Made by a program: the position numbers and the translations under genes. The notes beneath the pieces are model-generated. The model ran no database searches, was not told where the DNA came from, and saw only the letters and a program-made list of their open reading frames with translations. Shown here one piece after another: positions 32,416 through 40,646 of a DNA stretch of 40,747 nucleotides. The stretch is from the NCBI GenBank assembly GCA_030377965.1, contig JAUCGE010000017.1:1-40747 (forward strand). Direction: 5' to 3'. How positions within the stretch are numbered: position 1 is the first letter of the stretch; every line of letters begins with the position of its first letter. This stretch comes from Desulfobacterales bacterium HSG16 (GTDB taxonomy: Bacteria > Desulfobacterota > Desulfobacteria > Desulfobacterales > HSG16).

Positions 32416-33292
32416 GTAATTTGTCGATTATGATTCGTATGACTCGATCAGCATCTTGTCTGGGAACTGCACATGATGCAGCGCCCGGATGACCTCCGCC
32501 TTCGAACACGGATAACATTTTTCCGGCGTTTACACGGCATCTTCGGTTTACGATACTGTGTCCGACGCTTATAATGACTTTTGTGTCATCCGATTGATGA
32601 TATCGGATTCTGACATTAGCCACAGCTTCGGGAAACAGGGCGTATACGAGAAATCGATTACCTGAAGGAGCAGGTGTGACGGGACGGAAGTCAGTCACAG
32701 AGACTGCTTTCTGCATAGTCGTATATTCGTAAACGAGTTTTTTAAATATCATGTTCTGTTCATTTACAATTCGGCATTTTTTATTCACATCCGGTTCATT
32801 GATGATCTGCTCTAAAGAATCTTGTCTCAACAGGTCGACCAGCCGATTCCAATATGGCTCGTCAGACCTGTCTGAGCCTGAAATGGTCATGGACAGCAGC
32901 ACATCCGTGTAATTTTCAGGATGGAGAATCTCATCATGTGAAAGATCGGCAGAATCAATTTTGTCCGCTGATTCAGAAAGCTGTTCATAATGAGCGGTCT
33001 GTTTCAGCCTGTTTTGATAATAATCGAAAATGAGTCCGGCAGCAGACGGAGCCTGTTTATATACTCCTTCAAAAGGCTGTGTTATCATGTTCGTATAGTG
33101 ATGATCGAACCATAGCGAAGATTCTCTGTGCCAGGGGAGGTTCGCTATGATATCTCCATTACGGATATCCACGAGTCCTTTTTGAAGTTTGGACGGTTCC
33201 ACCCATAATGTCGGATGAGTGATTTCATTGGTATCAGAAAGAAAAACAGCGCAAATGACACCATCAAAATCCGGTCTTGTAACGATCCTCAT
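32393..33292 (-). CDS. DHH family phosphoesterase (exopolyphosphatase-like)
   Basis: A 299-residue protein of the DHH/DHHA1 superfamily. Motif I is TRPDFDGVICA (D8, D10), the DHH motif is LWFDHHYTN (about 60-68), and the C-terminal DHHA1 motif is FEGGGHPGAASC (about 264-275). DKIDSADLS fits the motif III aspartate. Members hydrolyse pyrophosphate, oligoribonucleotides, cyclic dinucleotide products or polyphosphate; which applies here cannot be decided. The catalytic residues are present. The gene is monocistronic and divergent from the transglycosylase gene. It begins five bases after a GGAGGCTGC stretch, which can serve as ribosome site. Confidence 0.85.
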   Translation of the reverse strand: MRIVTRPDFDGVICAVFLSDTNEITHPTLWVEPSKLQKGLVDIRNGDIIANLPWHRESSLWFDHHYTNMITQPFEGVYKQAPSAAGLIFDYYQNRLKQTAHYEQLSESADKIDSADLSHDEILHPENYTDVLLSMTISGSDRSDEPYWNRLVDLLRQDSLEQIINEPDVNKKCRIVNEQNMIFKKLVYEYTTMQKAVSVTDFRPVTPAPSGNRFLVYALFPEAVANVRIRYHQSDDTKVIISVGHSIVNRRCRVNAGKMLSVFEGGGHPGAASCAVPRQDADRVIRIIIDKLQKNDSDS

Positions 33293-33338
33293 GCAGCCTC
33301 CATTTTAAAAAAAAGGTTCAGGGTACTTTTATTTACAT

Positions 33339-33365
33339 CTGACAATATTTTTGCTACACTATAAT
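33339..33365 (+). promoter_or_regulatory. Candidate sigma-70 promoter of the transglycosylase gene
   Basis: A perfect -10 TATAAT (33360-33365) is preceded by CTGACA (33339-33344) with a short 15-base spacer. The leader to 33462 would be about 90 nt. The spacer is shorter than the preferred 17, so this is tentative. Confidence 0.4.
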
Positions 33366-33461
33366 ATAAGTTGAAGGTCGGTTTCAAGCATGTTGTGCAA
33401 TAAAGCGGATCAATTTTCCATTCGAAGCGAACTTTTTATTACCAGTTGAGGTGAAAAAAAC

Positions 33462-34751
33462 ATGAAAATCAAAGCGTATGTTGCCTTTCTTGTCTGTTGT
33501 CTGTCTGCTGTTGCTGCTGTTGCTGCAGAAGAAGGCACTAAAGAAATTCCTGTAAAACAAGAACAAGAAATTCCCGTAAAACAAGAACAAGAAATTCCTG
33601 TAAAACAAGAACAAAAATATGTCTCCTATCCTTTTCCTGACCTTATCAGCTATACCAGAATCAAAGGAAAGATCGATTATTGCGGCGAAGAAGTGCCTCT
33701 TGAAGACGACCGGGTTCGTGAAAGAATTGAAAAGGAAATGCTCCTTTTTTTGTGGAATCGCCCACAGGTCATTCTGTGGCTCAAGAGAAGCGGCAGGTAT
33801 ATGCCCCATGTAGAGACCATACTGAAAGCAAACGGCCTGCCTGATGACCTTAAATATCTGGCAGTTGTAGAAAGTGCGATGCTCCCGCATATAGGATCTT
33901 CCAAACGCGCTATTGGTTTCTGGCAGTTCATAAAGCCGACCGGGCTTACATATGGCCTTACCATAAATGGTGAAATCGACGAGAGAAGAAATATCTTTTT
34001 ATCGACAAAAGCCGCAGCTCGTTATCTCAAAAAACTTTATAAAGATTTCGGATCATGGACACTTTCGATTGCAGCTTACAATATGGGAGAATATGGACTT
34101 AGATCCAGAATCAAGCATCAGGGAACCAACGAATTTTTTCATCTTTATCTTCCTATGGAGACTCAAAGGCATATATCCAAAATCATAGCTGCCAAACTCA
34201 TAATGTCCAATCCGGCAAAATTCGGATTTCATCTGACCGAAGATGATTTTTACCCAAAACTTGCGTTTGACCGTGTGGAAATTCAATGCAAGAAGGAAGT
34301 ATCCTTGAAAAAAATTGCCGATGCGGCAGGCAGCTACTTAAAATATATAAAGGATCTCAATCCTGAAATCAGGGGCTATAAACTTCGCGAGGGTACACAT
34401 ATTATTTCAATCCCGGAAAACTCAGCCAAAACTTTTTACGCCCGATTCGGAAAGCCTGCCTCGAAAAAAGTTGTGGCAGCGATGAAGTCAGAGGTAAAAG
34501 GTGTCTCTAAAACAGAGAAAACGTTGCCGAATGCAGCAGTAAAGAAAAGGTCGAAAGTAAAAACCAAAGTTAAGCGAGCGATACTCAAGAAACCTAAAAA
34601 ATATATTTATATAGTGAAAGCAGGTGATTTTTTATCCATGATCGCAGACAAGTTCAATGTTTCCATCCACAGCCTTGTGTCATGGAATGATTTAAGTATT
34701 GATGATTCTGTGATTTATCCTGGTCAACACCTTATTGTTTATATGAAATGA
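33462..34751 (+). CDS. MltD-like lytic transglycosylase with LysM domains
   Basis: A 429-residue exported protein. A signal peptide ends near VAAVAAEE and is followed by three identical EIPVKQEQ units (about residues 28-51). The SLT domain has catalytic Glu in LAVVESAML (E137), GFWQFIKPTGLTYGL and AAYNMGEYGLRSRI. It is followed by a degenerate LysM-like segment (VSLKKIADAAGSYLKYIKDLN), a basic linker and a clear C-terminal LysM (YIVKAGDFLSMIADKFNVS ... GQHLIVYMK). It cleaves peptidoglycan glycan strands with formation of anhydromuramic ends. GAGG lies before the ATG with eight bases spacing. The terminal codons are duplicated across the stop as a 17-bp tandem. Confidence 0.92.
   Translation: MKIKAYVAFLVCCLSAVAAVAAEEGTKEIPVKQEQEIPVKQEQEIPVKQEQKYVSYPFPDLISYTRIKGKIDYCGEEVPLEDDRVRERIEKEMLLFLWNRPQVILWLKRSGRYMPHVETILKANGLPDDLKYLAVVESAMLPHIGSSKRAIGFWQFIKPTGLTYGLTINGEIDERRNIFLSTKAAARYLKKLYKDFGSWTLSIAAYNMGEYGLRSRIKHQGTNEFFHLYLPMETQRHISKIIAAKLIMSNPAKFGFHLTEDDFYPKLAFDRVEIQCKKEVSLKKIADAAGSYLKYIKDLNPEIRGYKLREGTHIISIPENSAKTFYARFGKPASKKVVAAMKSEVKGVSKTEKTLPNAAVKKRSKVKTKVKRAILKKPKKYIYIVKAGDFLSMIADKFNVSIHSLVSWNDLSIDDSVIYPGQHLIVYMK
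33543..33614 (+). repeat. 24-bp in-frame tandem repeat (EIPVKQEQ x3)
   Basis: Three copies of a 24-base unit with one synonymous change (CCT/CCC) directly after the signal peptide coding region. Copy-number change would lengthen or shorten an N-terminal tether without frameshift. Confidence 0.95.
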
Positions 34752-34767
34752 TTGTTTATATGAAATA
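34734..34767. repeat. 17-bp tandem duplication across the transglycosylase stop codon
   Basis: ATTGTTTATATGAAATG (34734-34750) is followed directly by ATTGTTTATATGAAATA (34751-34767). The first copy encodes the terminal IVYMK and the stop TGA spans the junction. Confidence 0.95.
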
Positions 34768-34786
34768 AAAGTTTTATGACTTGCAT

Positions 34787-34812
34787 GGTGGGTATGTTTT
34801 TTTATGCCCACC
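34787..34812. terminator. Hairpin between convergent genes, possible terminator
   Basis: GGTGGGTAT pairs with ATGCCCACC with one G-T wobble and a T-rich loop. It lies between the convergent transglycosylase and TerB genes. There is no clear T tract after the stem, and the same palindrome core occurs at 28962-28989, so it may be a dispersed repeat that happens to end transcripts. Confidence 0.45.
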
Positions 34813-34891
34813 ACCAACCCTGGCCAATGCTTTACATCTGGACAGATCCAACCCCACTCCGACCCATGTTCTGAAGCATCTATAGCCGTAT

Positions 34892-35719
34892 TCATTTTTT
34901 TTTCATCCAATCGGGCAGATTATTGCCAGAATCGGTGTCTGACAAAGGAGGTGCTGGTTCGGACTTATCCGCCGGGAGAGAATTTTTCATCCAATCGGGC
35001 AGGTTTTCATCTGGATTACTTTGACTGCTGCCAAAGTCAGGGTTTTTAAAATCGGGGGGATGCTTCATCCATTCGGGTATCTGTTTGGATATCTGTGCCG
35101 ATTCGGGTCTTCGCTCTGGGGAACGATAATTTGTTTCATGCTGTCGTTTATAGGTTTTTGTTTTCTTCATCCAATCTGGAATTTCTGTTTTCGAGATTTT
35201 TTGCCTTTTCCCATTACCATACGAATTTTTCTTTAATTCCGAAGGCTTATTTCCCTTCTCTGCATGTCCGTAAAATGGTTTGCGTATAGGGAAGACAGTT
35301 GTTCGGATCTTCAAATCAAACTCGTCTGGATTCATACCGAGCTTCATGCATATTTCTCTGATAACAGTCTTTTCATCATTGTCGAATTTGTCATCAGCTT
35401 TTGCGACAGCGCAGCATACAAGCACGATGAGCCTGGCCTGTTCTGGATTTTCTCCAATCTGACCTATATTTTTCAATGCTTTCATTTTGCCAAAACGAAA
35501 GTCGAATTCAAATTCCTCGATATATCTGTCAAACAGATCCAGGATAAGAGTCGGATCGAAAAGCGATAGCGTCTCATCAATCCTTGTGTAATGGATCATT
35601 TTTGCCAGTTCATCAGGATGCACCATGCCATCTGCAAAGGCCACCATAGCGCAACCAGCCACAGCCGCTTCCATGAATTTTCTGTTCTTGATCCGTCGGA
35701 TCTTGCTAATCAAGCTCAT
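34892..35719 (-). CDS. TerB-family protein with repeated PDWMK tail motifs
   Basis: A 275-residue protein. Residues 1-140 form a TerB-like all-helical domain with the two acidic metal-site loops (FADGMVHPDE at 28-37; AKADDKFDNDE at 106-116). The remaining 130 residues look disordered, rich in K/P/S/D, and contain four copies of (I/L)P(D/E)WMK at 180-185, 214-219, 240-245 and 268-273, the last at the C-terminus. TerB domains occur in membrane-linked signalling and stress complexes; tellurite resistance itself is not implied. It is divergent from, and close to, the large kinase/WD40 gene, which suggests a functional pairing (inference). GGAGGATAT precedes the start. Confidence 0.85.
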   Translation of the reverse strand: MSLISKIRRIKNRKFMEAAVAGCAMVAFADGMVHPDELAKMIHYTRIDETLSLFDPTLILDLFDRYIEEFEFDFRFGKMKALKNIGQIGENPEQARLIVLVCCAVAKADDKFDNDEKTVIREICMKLGMNPDEFDLKIRTTVFPIRKPFYGHAEKGNKPSELKKNSYGNGKRQKISKTEIPDWMKKTKTYKRQHETNYRSPERRPESAQISKQIPEWMKHPPDFKNPDFGSSQSNPDENLPDWMKNSLPADKSEPAPPLSDTDSGNNLPDWMKKK

Positions 35720-35963
35720 TGTAGCTCATATCCTCCGTAATGAAACCAGTTTACCTGCTCTGCTTTTCCTGGCAGCTCATAAAATGCATTATCTAAAAAA
35801 GTATGAGAGCTGTTTAAAAATTCACTTTACACAAAACGGGCTGAATTGGCAAGATTATCTGCTCAAAAAGAGGTTAATGTATTTGTTTGACTCTCAATAC
35901 TCGTTTTGGTATATATCAGAGGATATTCAGCATTTTAATTTGCCGGTTAATTTGCCAGTTAAC

Positions 35964-35993
35964 TTGTCAGGCTATCTATCAATTTGTTATAAA
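35964..35993 (+). promoter_or_regulatory. Candidate promoter of the kinase/WD40 gene
   Basis: TTGTCA (35964-35969) and TATAAA (35988-35993) are separated by 18 bases, 60 bases upstream of the chosen start. Directly upstream are 12-base near-repeats (AATTTGCCGGTT, AATTTGCCAGTT, AACTTGTCAGGC from about 35938), which could be operator half-sites. Tentative. Confidence 0.4.
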
Positions 35994-36053
35994 CAATTTT
36001 CCTGGCGATTTTCCGACAGCAACAAAAAAGATAACGAGTGCATTATTTTGACA

Positions 36054-39000
36054 ATGGAAGAAGAAAAAAAATATCAGATCGAGTCAGAAACCGGGTTGAC
36101 CAGACCTCTTTTCAATGAAGAACTTATTATTGAAATGGAGCAGATGGATACAAATTCTCTTATACCGAATTCAACAGACGGAGAAGATTTTAAAGTAAGA
36201 GAAGTTCCTGTATTGAAAAAAGGTGATGAAATAGCGGGGCTTTATCTGGTTGAAAAGGTAATTTCGGGCGGAATGGGGCATGTATATATTGCAAACCATA
36301 AAAAATGGAATCGAAAAATAGCGATCAAATCACCGAAGCAGCAGATGCTTACAAGTAAAAATTTTTTTGCCCGTATCTTAAGAGAAGCAAATACATGGAT
36401 CGATATGGGACTCCATCCTAACATAGCATATTGTTATTATATAAGAAATATTGAAAATATTCCACATATTATGGTTGAATACGTGGATGGCGGCAATCTC
36501 AAAGACTGGATAAAGGAACACAAAAAAGAAAAATCGCCTGATTATAAATCGGGTCTCAATGTGGCCATTCAATTTTGTCATGGGATGGAATTTGCTCATT
36601 CAAAAGGGATGATTCACAGGGATATCAAGCCGGAAAATATATTGTTGACAAAAGATAAAATCGTGAAAGTCACTGATTTCGGCATAGTGAAAATAAAAAG
36701 CCTGATCGCTGAACCCACTGGCGTTGAATCAACTGATGCTGAACCAACTGGCGCTGAACCAACTGGCGCTGAATTCGGGCCATTGGCTGCACATGATTCA
36801 TTGGATACCCCTTTGACACGTTGTGGTACCAGGATCGGTACGCCCAGCTATATGTCCCCCGAACAATTTCAAAACCCGCATGAAGTCGATGAAAGAACAG
36901 ATATTTATTCATTTGGGATATGCCTGCATGAAATGTTTTACCGTCGGAAGCCCGATTCCGGCCAGGATACGAAAGCTGCATCTACTGATATAATGCCTGA
37001 TATAATGCCTGATATAATGAATGGCCAGTTTCAGGAAAATGAAAAAATTTTCGGTGATCTTGCCCTGCTGATAAAAAAATGTATTCAAAATGATCCTTGT
37101 GATCGATATAGAAATTTTACAAAACTTCGAATCGACCTCTCACGCATATATTTTGATATTTTTAAAGAAGAGAGCGCTTATGCCGGACTTGAAGTCATTC
37201 CTCCTGCATCTGACGGGCTTAACAACAAGGGCGTTTCCTGTCTGGAACTGGGCAGATACGAACAGGCACACAAATGTTTTGAAAGTGCTGTTGCAAAAGA
37301 CAGCCTGCATCCACAGGCCAATTGGAATCTGGGAAATTTTCATGTATTGAATCAGTCCTTGTTTCATCCCGAATATCAGGATCAGACAATCGGCATGTTA
37401 CGTAACGTGTTAAAAGAAAGCGGAATGTCTGAAAAAAAATCCGAAAAACGTCTTCAGGAAACACTGGAAAAAAAGGATTTTCTCAACGCTGTCATGTTAT
37501 GTCTGGACTGTCATACCTGTCGAATTAACTGTGCTGCAATATCACCATGTCAAAGTATGATTGTCGTAAGCATTCTGGATCAGCCCATTTCCCTTTGGAA
37601 CACGGAAGAAGGAAAATTTACCAGAGAACTCGGAAGCCATGCACAGAATGTTATATGTATGGCCTTTTCGCCTGATGGAAAAACCATTGCAGCAGGTTCA
37701 AAGGATCATAAGGTAAGATTGTGGGATGTTGAAACCGGCCAGACTTCTGCTATTTTTTCCGGTCATACCGGACTGGTGTCCTGTGTATCTTTTTCACCAG
37801 ATGGAAAGCTGCTTGCATCAGCAAGTGCTGATAATACTGTAAAATTATGGAATACAAAAGACGGCTGTCTCGAACAAACTCTTTCCGGCCATGAATACAA
37901 TCTTTATACGGTCTGTTTTTCTCCAGATGGAAAACTTGTTGCATCAGCAGGTGCGGATCAAACGATAAAATTGTGGGACAGTGAGAACGGATGGCTGAAA
38001 AGAACTCTCGAAGGTCACAAAGGCTGTATATATTCTGTCAGATTTTCTCCCGATGGCAGACGGCTTGCATCCGCAAGTCATGACCATACCATAAGACTCT
38101 GGAATGTCAGAAAAGCTAAACTTAAAAAAATTCTTGTGGGACATAAGCACTGGGTAAAAGCCATCTCCTTTTCACCTGACAGCCAGTTTATCATATCAGG
38201 CAGCGATGATCATACCGTGAGAGTATGGGAAAGTAAAACCGGTCATCATCTTAAAACCTTGAAGGGGCATAAAAAAGAAGTAGCTGCGGTGGAATTTTCT
38301 TCTGACGGACGTTTTTTTGTCAGCGTGAGTTGGGATAATACAGTGAAACGATGGGATGCGAGTGTGTTAAGTCCTCAGCTGACACTGCCGCAGGATTATC
38401 CGGCACTTAAGAAACGTTTTGTCGAGAAAAAACAAAAACTGGAATATATTGAAAAAGAGGTTTTGAGAAAAAATTTTTCCAAAGCATATAAAAGTACAGT
38501 CAAAGCATGGGCGAGGGAAGGATTTGGCACGGAAAGCCTTTTTTATCCACTATTTTCAGATCTGAAATTACGGGGACGTGAGATTGGAATAGATTTTATT
38601 GCCCCGTTTATAAGGTTCAAAGGACATGAAGCAAATATTGATGCTCTTTGTTTTTCAGCTGACAGCCGGTTTATAGTAACTGGCAGTAATGACAAAACAG
38701 TCAGAGTGTGGGATGCAAAAACTGGCAGAGCAGTCCTGTCTCCTAATATTCATCCAGGTGCTGTAAACTCAGTCGCGTTTTCATCTGACGGCCTGCTTTT
38801 TGTATCTGCCGGCAGCCAGATCAGGTTATGGAATGGAAAAACCGGTGATTATTTAAAATCGCTTAAAGGACATACACGAAAAATAAACTCAGTTGCATTT
38901 TCACCTGATGGCAGGTTTCTCGTCAGCGGAAGCGACGATCATACCATTAGAATATGGGATGCAAAAACCGGTGAGCCTGGAGGGATATTTGTAAAGCTCA

Positions 39001-40646
39001 ACCATGCGGTTCATTCCGTAATCTTTTCTCCAGACAGTCGATACCTTGCGTCAGGCAGCGGGCATACCTTAATATTATGGGATATTGAAACAAAAAAGTC
39101 GATATTTGATAAAAAAGGATTGAAGCTTTTCATAAAACCTTTCGCATTTTCTCCAGACGGGCGTTATATTGCATTGGTGGATCATGATGATACAATCTGC
39201 CTGCAAGATATAAAATCAGGCCAGATTAAAAATAAACGGATTAAAAGTAAACGGATTAAAAGTAAACGGATTAAAAATAAACGTATCAGAAGTAAAATGG
39301 CCGATCATGAATATGATATAACATCTCTTTGTTTTTCTCCAGACGGCAGCTTTCTTATCACAGGTACAGCAAACCATGTTATAATCTTGTGGAATGTCAA
39401 CACCGGTCAGATCATAAAAATCTGTGAGGGGCATTCCGATTATGTCGGAGTCGCTGAGTTTTCTCCCGATGGTCTTTTCATAGCGTCCGGAAGTCAGGAC
39501 AATACTTTATTGCTGTGGCTTGTCATATATAAACTCGAATTTGACGAAGAACTTTTTCCCTGGACGGAAAAACAAAGGCTCGCACACCTTGACCACCTTT
39601 TTTTACGAGGTAAATATGAAAAAGCCTGCCAGCAAGTCATGGATGAATGGACAAACAGGGATAATGACTCGAAACGAAGCCTCTATCCTTTTTATAATAA
39701 GCTGCTTTTAAAAGGAAGGGATGAAAGAATCGATTCCGTTCTTTTATTCGAAACATTGAAAGGCCATACATCTTATGTGGAATCCGTATCTTTTTCCCCG
39801 GATGGCAGACTCCTCGCATCGGGAAGCTGGGACAATACGATAAGATTATGGAATATGAAAACAGGCCGGCTGGTCAATACCTTGAAATGGCATATGTCCC
39901 ATGTGGAATCAGTTGCCTTCTCCCCGGATGGCAGGTTCATGGCATCGGGAAGCCGGGATAATACCATTATAATATGGAATGCAAAAAGCTTCAGACTTTT
40001 GAAGATACTCAAAGGACATGAAGACAGCGTAAATTCGGTCTCGTTTGTAAAAGATGAAGAAATCATAGTCTCAGGCAGTGAAGACAATACCATAAGATTC
40101 TGGAAGATAAACAGCGGAAAGCTTTTAAAAAAACTTTCAGACCATAAAACAGGCGTGAGTGCTGTGGCATTTTCACGGCATGGACAATATTTTGCAGCAG
40201 GAAGCCCGGACGGCAGCATTCGATTCTTAAATCTTAGAGAAAAACAACCGGCAAAAACTCTTATGGGAAATAATACAGGCATAAACACAATCGCTTTTTC
40301 AAATGATGAATGTATGATAGCTTCGGGTAGTGATGATAATATGGTAAGGATATGGGATGTGGATACCTGCGAGTTGATTCATATCTACAGAGATCATGCC
40401 CGGAGTGTCCGTTCTGTGGCGTTTTCCCCGGACAATAGTTTGATTGTCTCAGGAGGAGACGATCAGACCCTCCGATTGTGGAACATAGAAACCGGCAAGC
40501 TGATCCGGACAATATCAGGCCATTTGAAAAGTGTAAAATCTGTAGTTTTTTCCCCGGACGGCAGGTTTATAGCTTCAGGAAGTGAGGATAATACAGTTCG
40601 ATTGTGGCTTGTTATTCCGGAATTGAAGTTTGACAATTGTTCGTAA
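36054..40646 (+). CDS. Ser/Thr protein kinase with TPR and 21 WD40 repeats
   Basis: A protein of about 1530 residues. The Hanks-type kinase domain (about 60-365) has glycine loop VISGGMGHVYIA, lysine in RKIAIKSPK, HRDIKPENIL and TDFGIVKI, and IGTPSYMSPEQF, so it should be active. A Thr/Glu-rich repeat is inserted in the activation segment. A TPR-like unit (NNKGVSCLELGRYEQAHKCF, about 390-410) follows. The rest is WD40: 21 repeats in three sets of seven with two related helical linkers. No TM segment is seen, so it is probably cytosolic. The frame stays open upstream to 35625, but that stretch overlaps the divergent gene and lacks a ribosome site; MEEEKKYQIE is the better start despite a weak site. 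Confidence 0.9.
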   Translation: MEEEKKYQIESETGLTRPLFNEELIIEMEQMDTNSLIPNSTDGEDFKVREVPVLKKGDEIAGLYLVEKVISGGMGHVYIANHKKWNRKIAIKSPKQQMLTSKNFFARILREANTWIDMGLHPNIAYCYYIRNIENIPHIMVEYVDGGNLKDWIKEHKKEKSPDYKSGLNVAIQFCHGMEFAHSKGMIHRDIKPENILLTKDKIVKVTDFGIVKIKSLIAEPTGVESTDAEPTGAEPTGAEFGPLAAHDSLDTPLTRCGTRIGTPSYMSPEQFQNPHEVDERTDIYSFGICLHEMFYRRKPDSGQDTKAASTDIMPDIMPDIMNGQFQENEKIFGDLALLIKKCIQNDPCDRYRNFTKLRIDLSRIYFDIFKEESAYAGLEVIPPASDGLNNKGVSCLELGRYEQAHKCFESAVAKDSLHPQANWNLGNFHVLNQSLFHPEYQDQTIGMLRNVLKESGMSEKKSEKRLQETLEKKDFLNAVMLCLDCHTCRINCAAISPCQSMIVVSILDQPISLWNTEEGKFTRELGSHAQNVICMAFSPDGKTIAAGSKDHKVRLWDVETGQTSAIFSGHTGLVSCVSFSPDGKLLASASADNTVKLWNTKDGCLEQTLSGHEYNLYTVCFSPDGKLVASAGADQTIKLWDSENGWLKRTLEGHKGCIYSVRFSPDGRRLASASHDHTIRLWNVRKAKLKKILVGHKHWVKAISFSPDSQFIISGSDDHTVRVWESKTGHHLKTLKGHKKEVAAVEFSSDGRFFVSVSWDNTVKRWDASVLSPQLTLPQDYPALKKRFVEKKQKLEYIEKEVLRKNFSKAYKSTVKAWAREGFGTESLFYPLFSDLKLRGREIGIDFIAPFIRFKGHEANIDALCFSADSRFIVTGSNDKTVRVWDAKTGRAVLSPNIHPGAVNSVAFSSDGLLFVSAGSQIRLWNGKTGDYLKSLKGHTRKINSVAFSPDGRFLVSGSDDHTIRIWDAKTGEPGGIFVKLNHAVHSVIFSPDSRYLASGSGHTLILWDIETKKSIFDKKGLKLFIKPFAFSPDGRYIALVDHDDTICLQDIKSGQIKNKRIKSKRIKSKRIKNKRIRSKMADHEYDITSLCFSPDGSFLITGTANHVIILWNVNTGQIIKICEGHSDYVGVAEFSPDGLFIASGSQDNTLLLWLVIYKLEFDEELFPWTEKQRLAHLDHLFLRGKYEKACQQVMDEWTNRDNDSKRSLYPFYNKLLLKGRDERIDSVLLFETLKGHTSYVESVSFSPDGRLLASGSWDNTIRLWNMKTGRLVNTLKWHMSHVESVAFSPDGRFMASGSRDNTIIIWNAKSFRLLKILKGHEDSVNSVSFVKDEEIIVSGSEDNTIRFWKINSGKLLKKLSDHKTGVSAVAFSRHGQYFAAGSPDGSIRFLNLREKQPAKTLMGNNTGINTIAFSNDECMIASGSDDNMVRIWDVDTCELIHIYRDHARSVRSVAFSPDNSLIVSGGDDQTLRLWNIETGKLIRTISGHLKSVKSVVFSPDGRFIASGSEDNTVRLWLVIPELKFDNCS
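36708..36773 (+). repeat. 15-bp in-frame repeat in the kinase activation segment
   Basis: Units coding AEPTG/VESTD/AEPTG/AEPTG lie between DFG and the GTPSY motif, adding about 24 residues with four threonines and one serine. Confidence 0.9.
36986..37019 (+). repeat. 12-bp in-frame repeat (DIMP)
   Basis: GATATAATGCCT occurs twice and then continues as GATATAATG, coding DIMPDIMPDIM in the C-lobe of the kinase domain. Confidence 0.9.
39225..39295 (+). repeat. 15-bp in-frame repeat in WD40 blade 12 (KIKSKR type)
   Basis: Units of ATTAAAAGTAAACGG and close variants encode a strongly basic loop (IKNKRIKSKRIKSKR in part) inserted between blades 12 and 13 of the second propeller. Confidence 0.92.

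Noticed and set aside
34892-35719. TerB domain taken as evidence for tellurite resistance
   Set aside because: No other ter genes are present, and TerB domains occur in many unrelated signalling contexts.
35625-36053. Upstream extension of the kinase/WD40 reading frame
   Set aside because: Its first part overlaps the divergent TerB gene, it has no ribosome site, and the kinase domain is complete from 36054. In-frame 12-base repeats there leave a small chance that part is coding.
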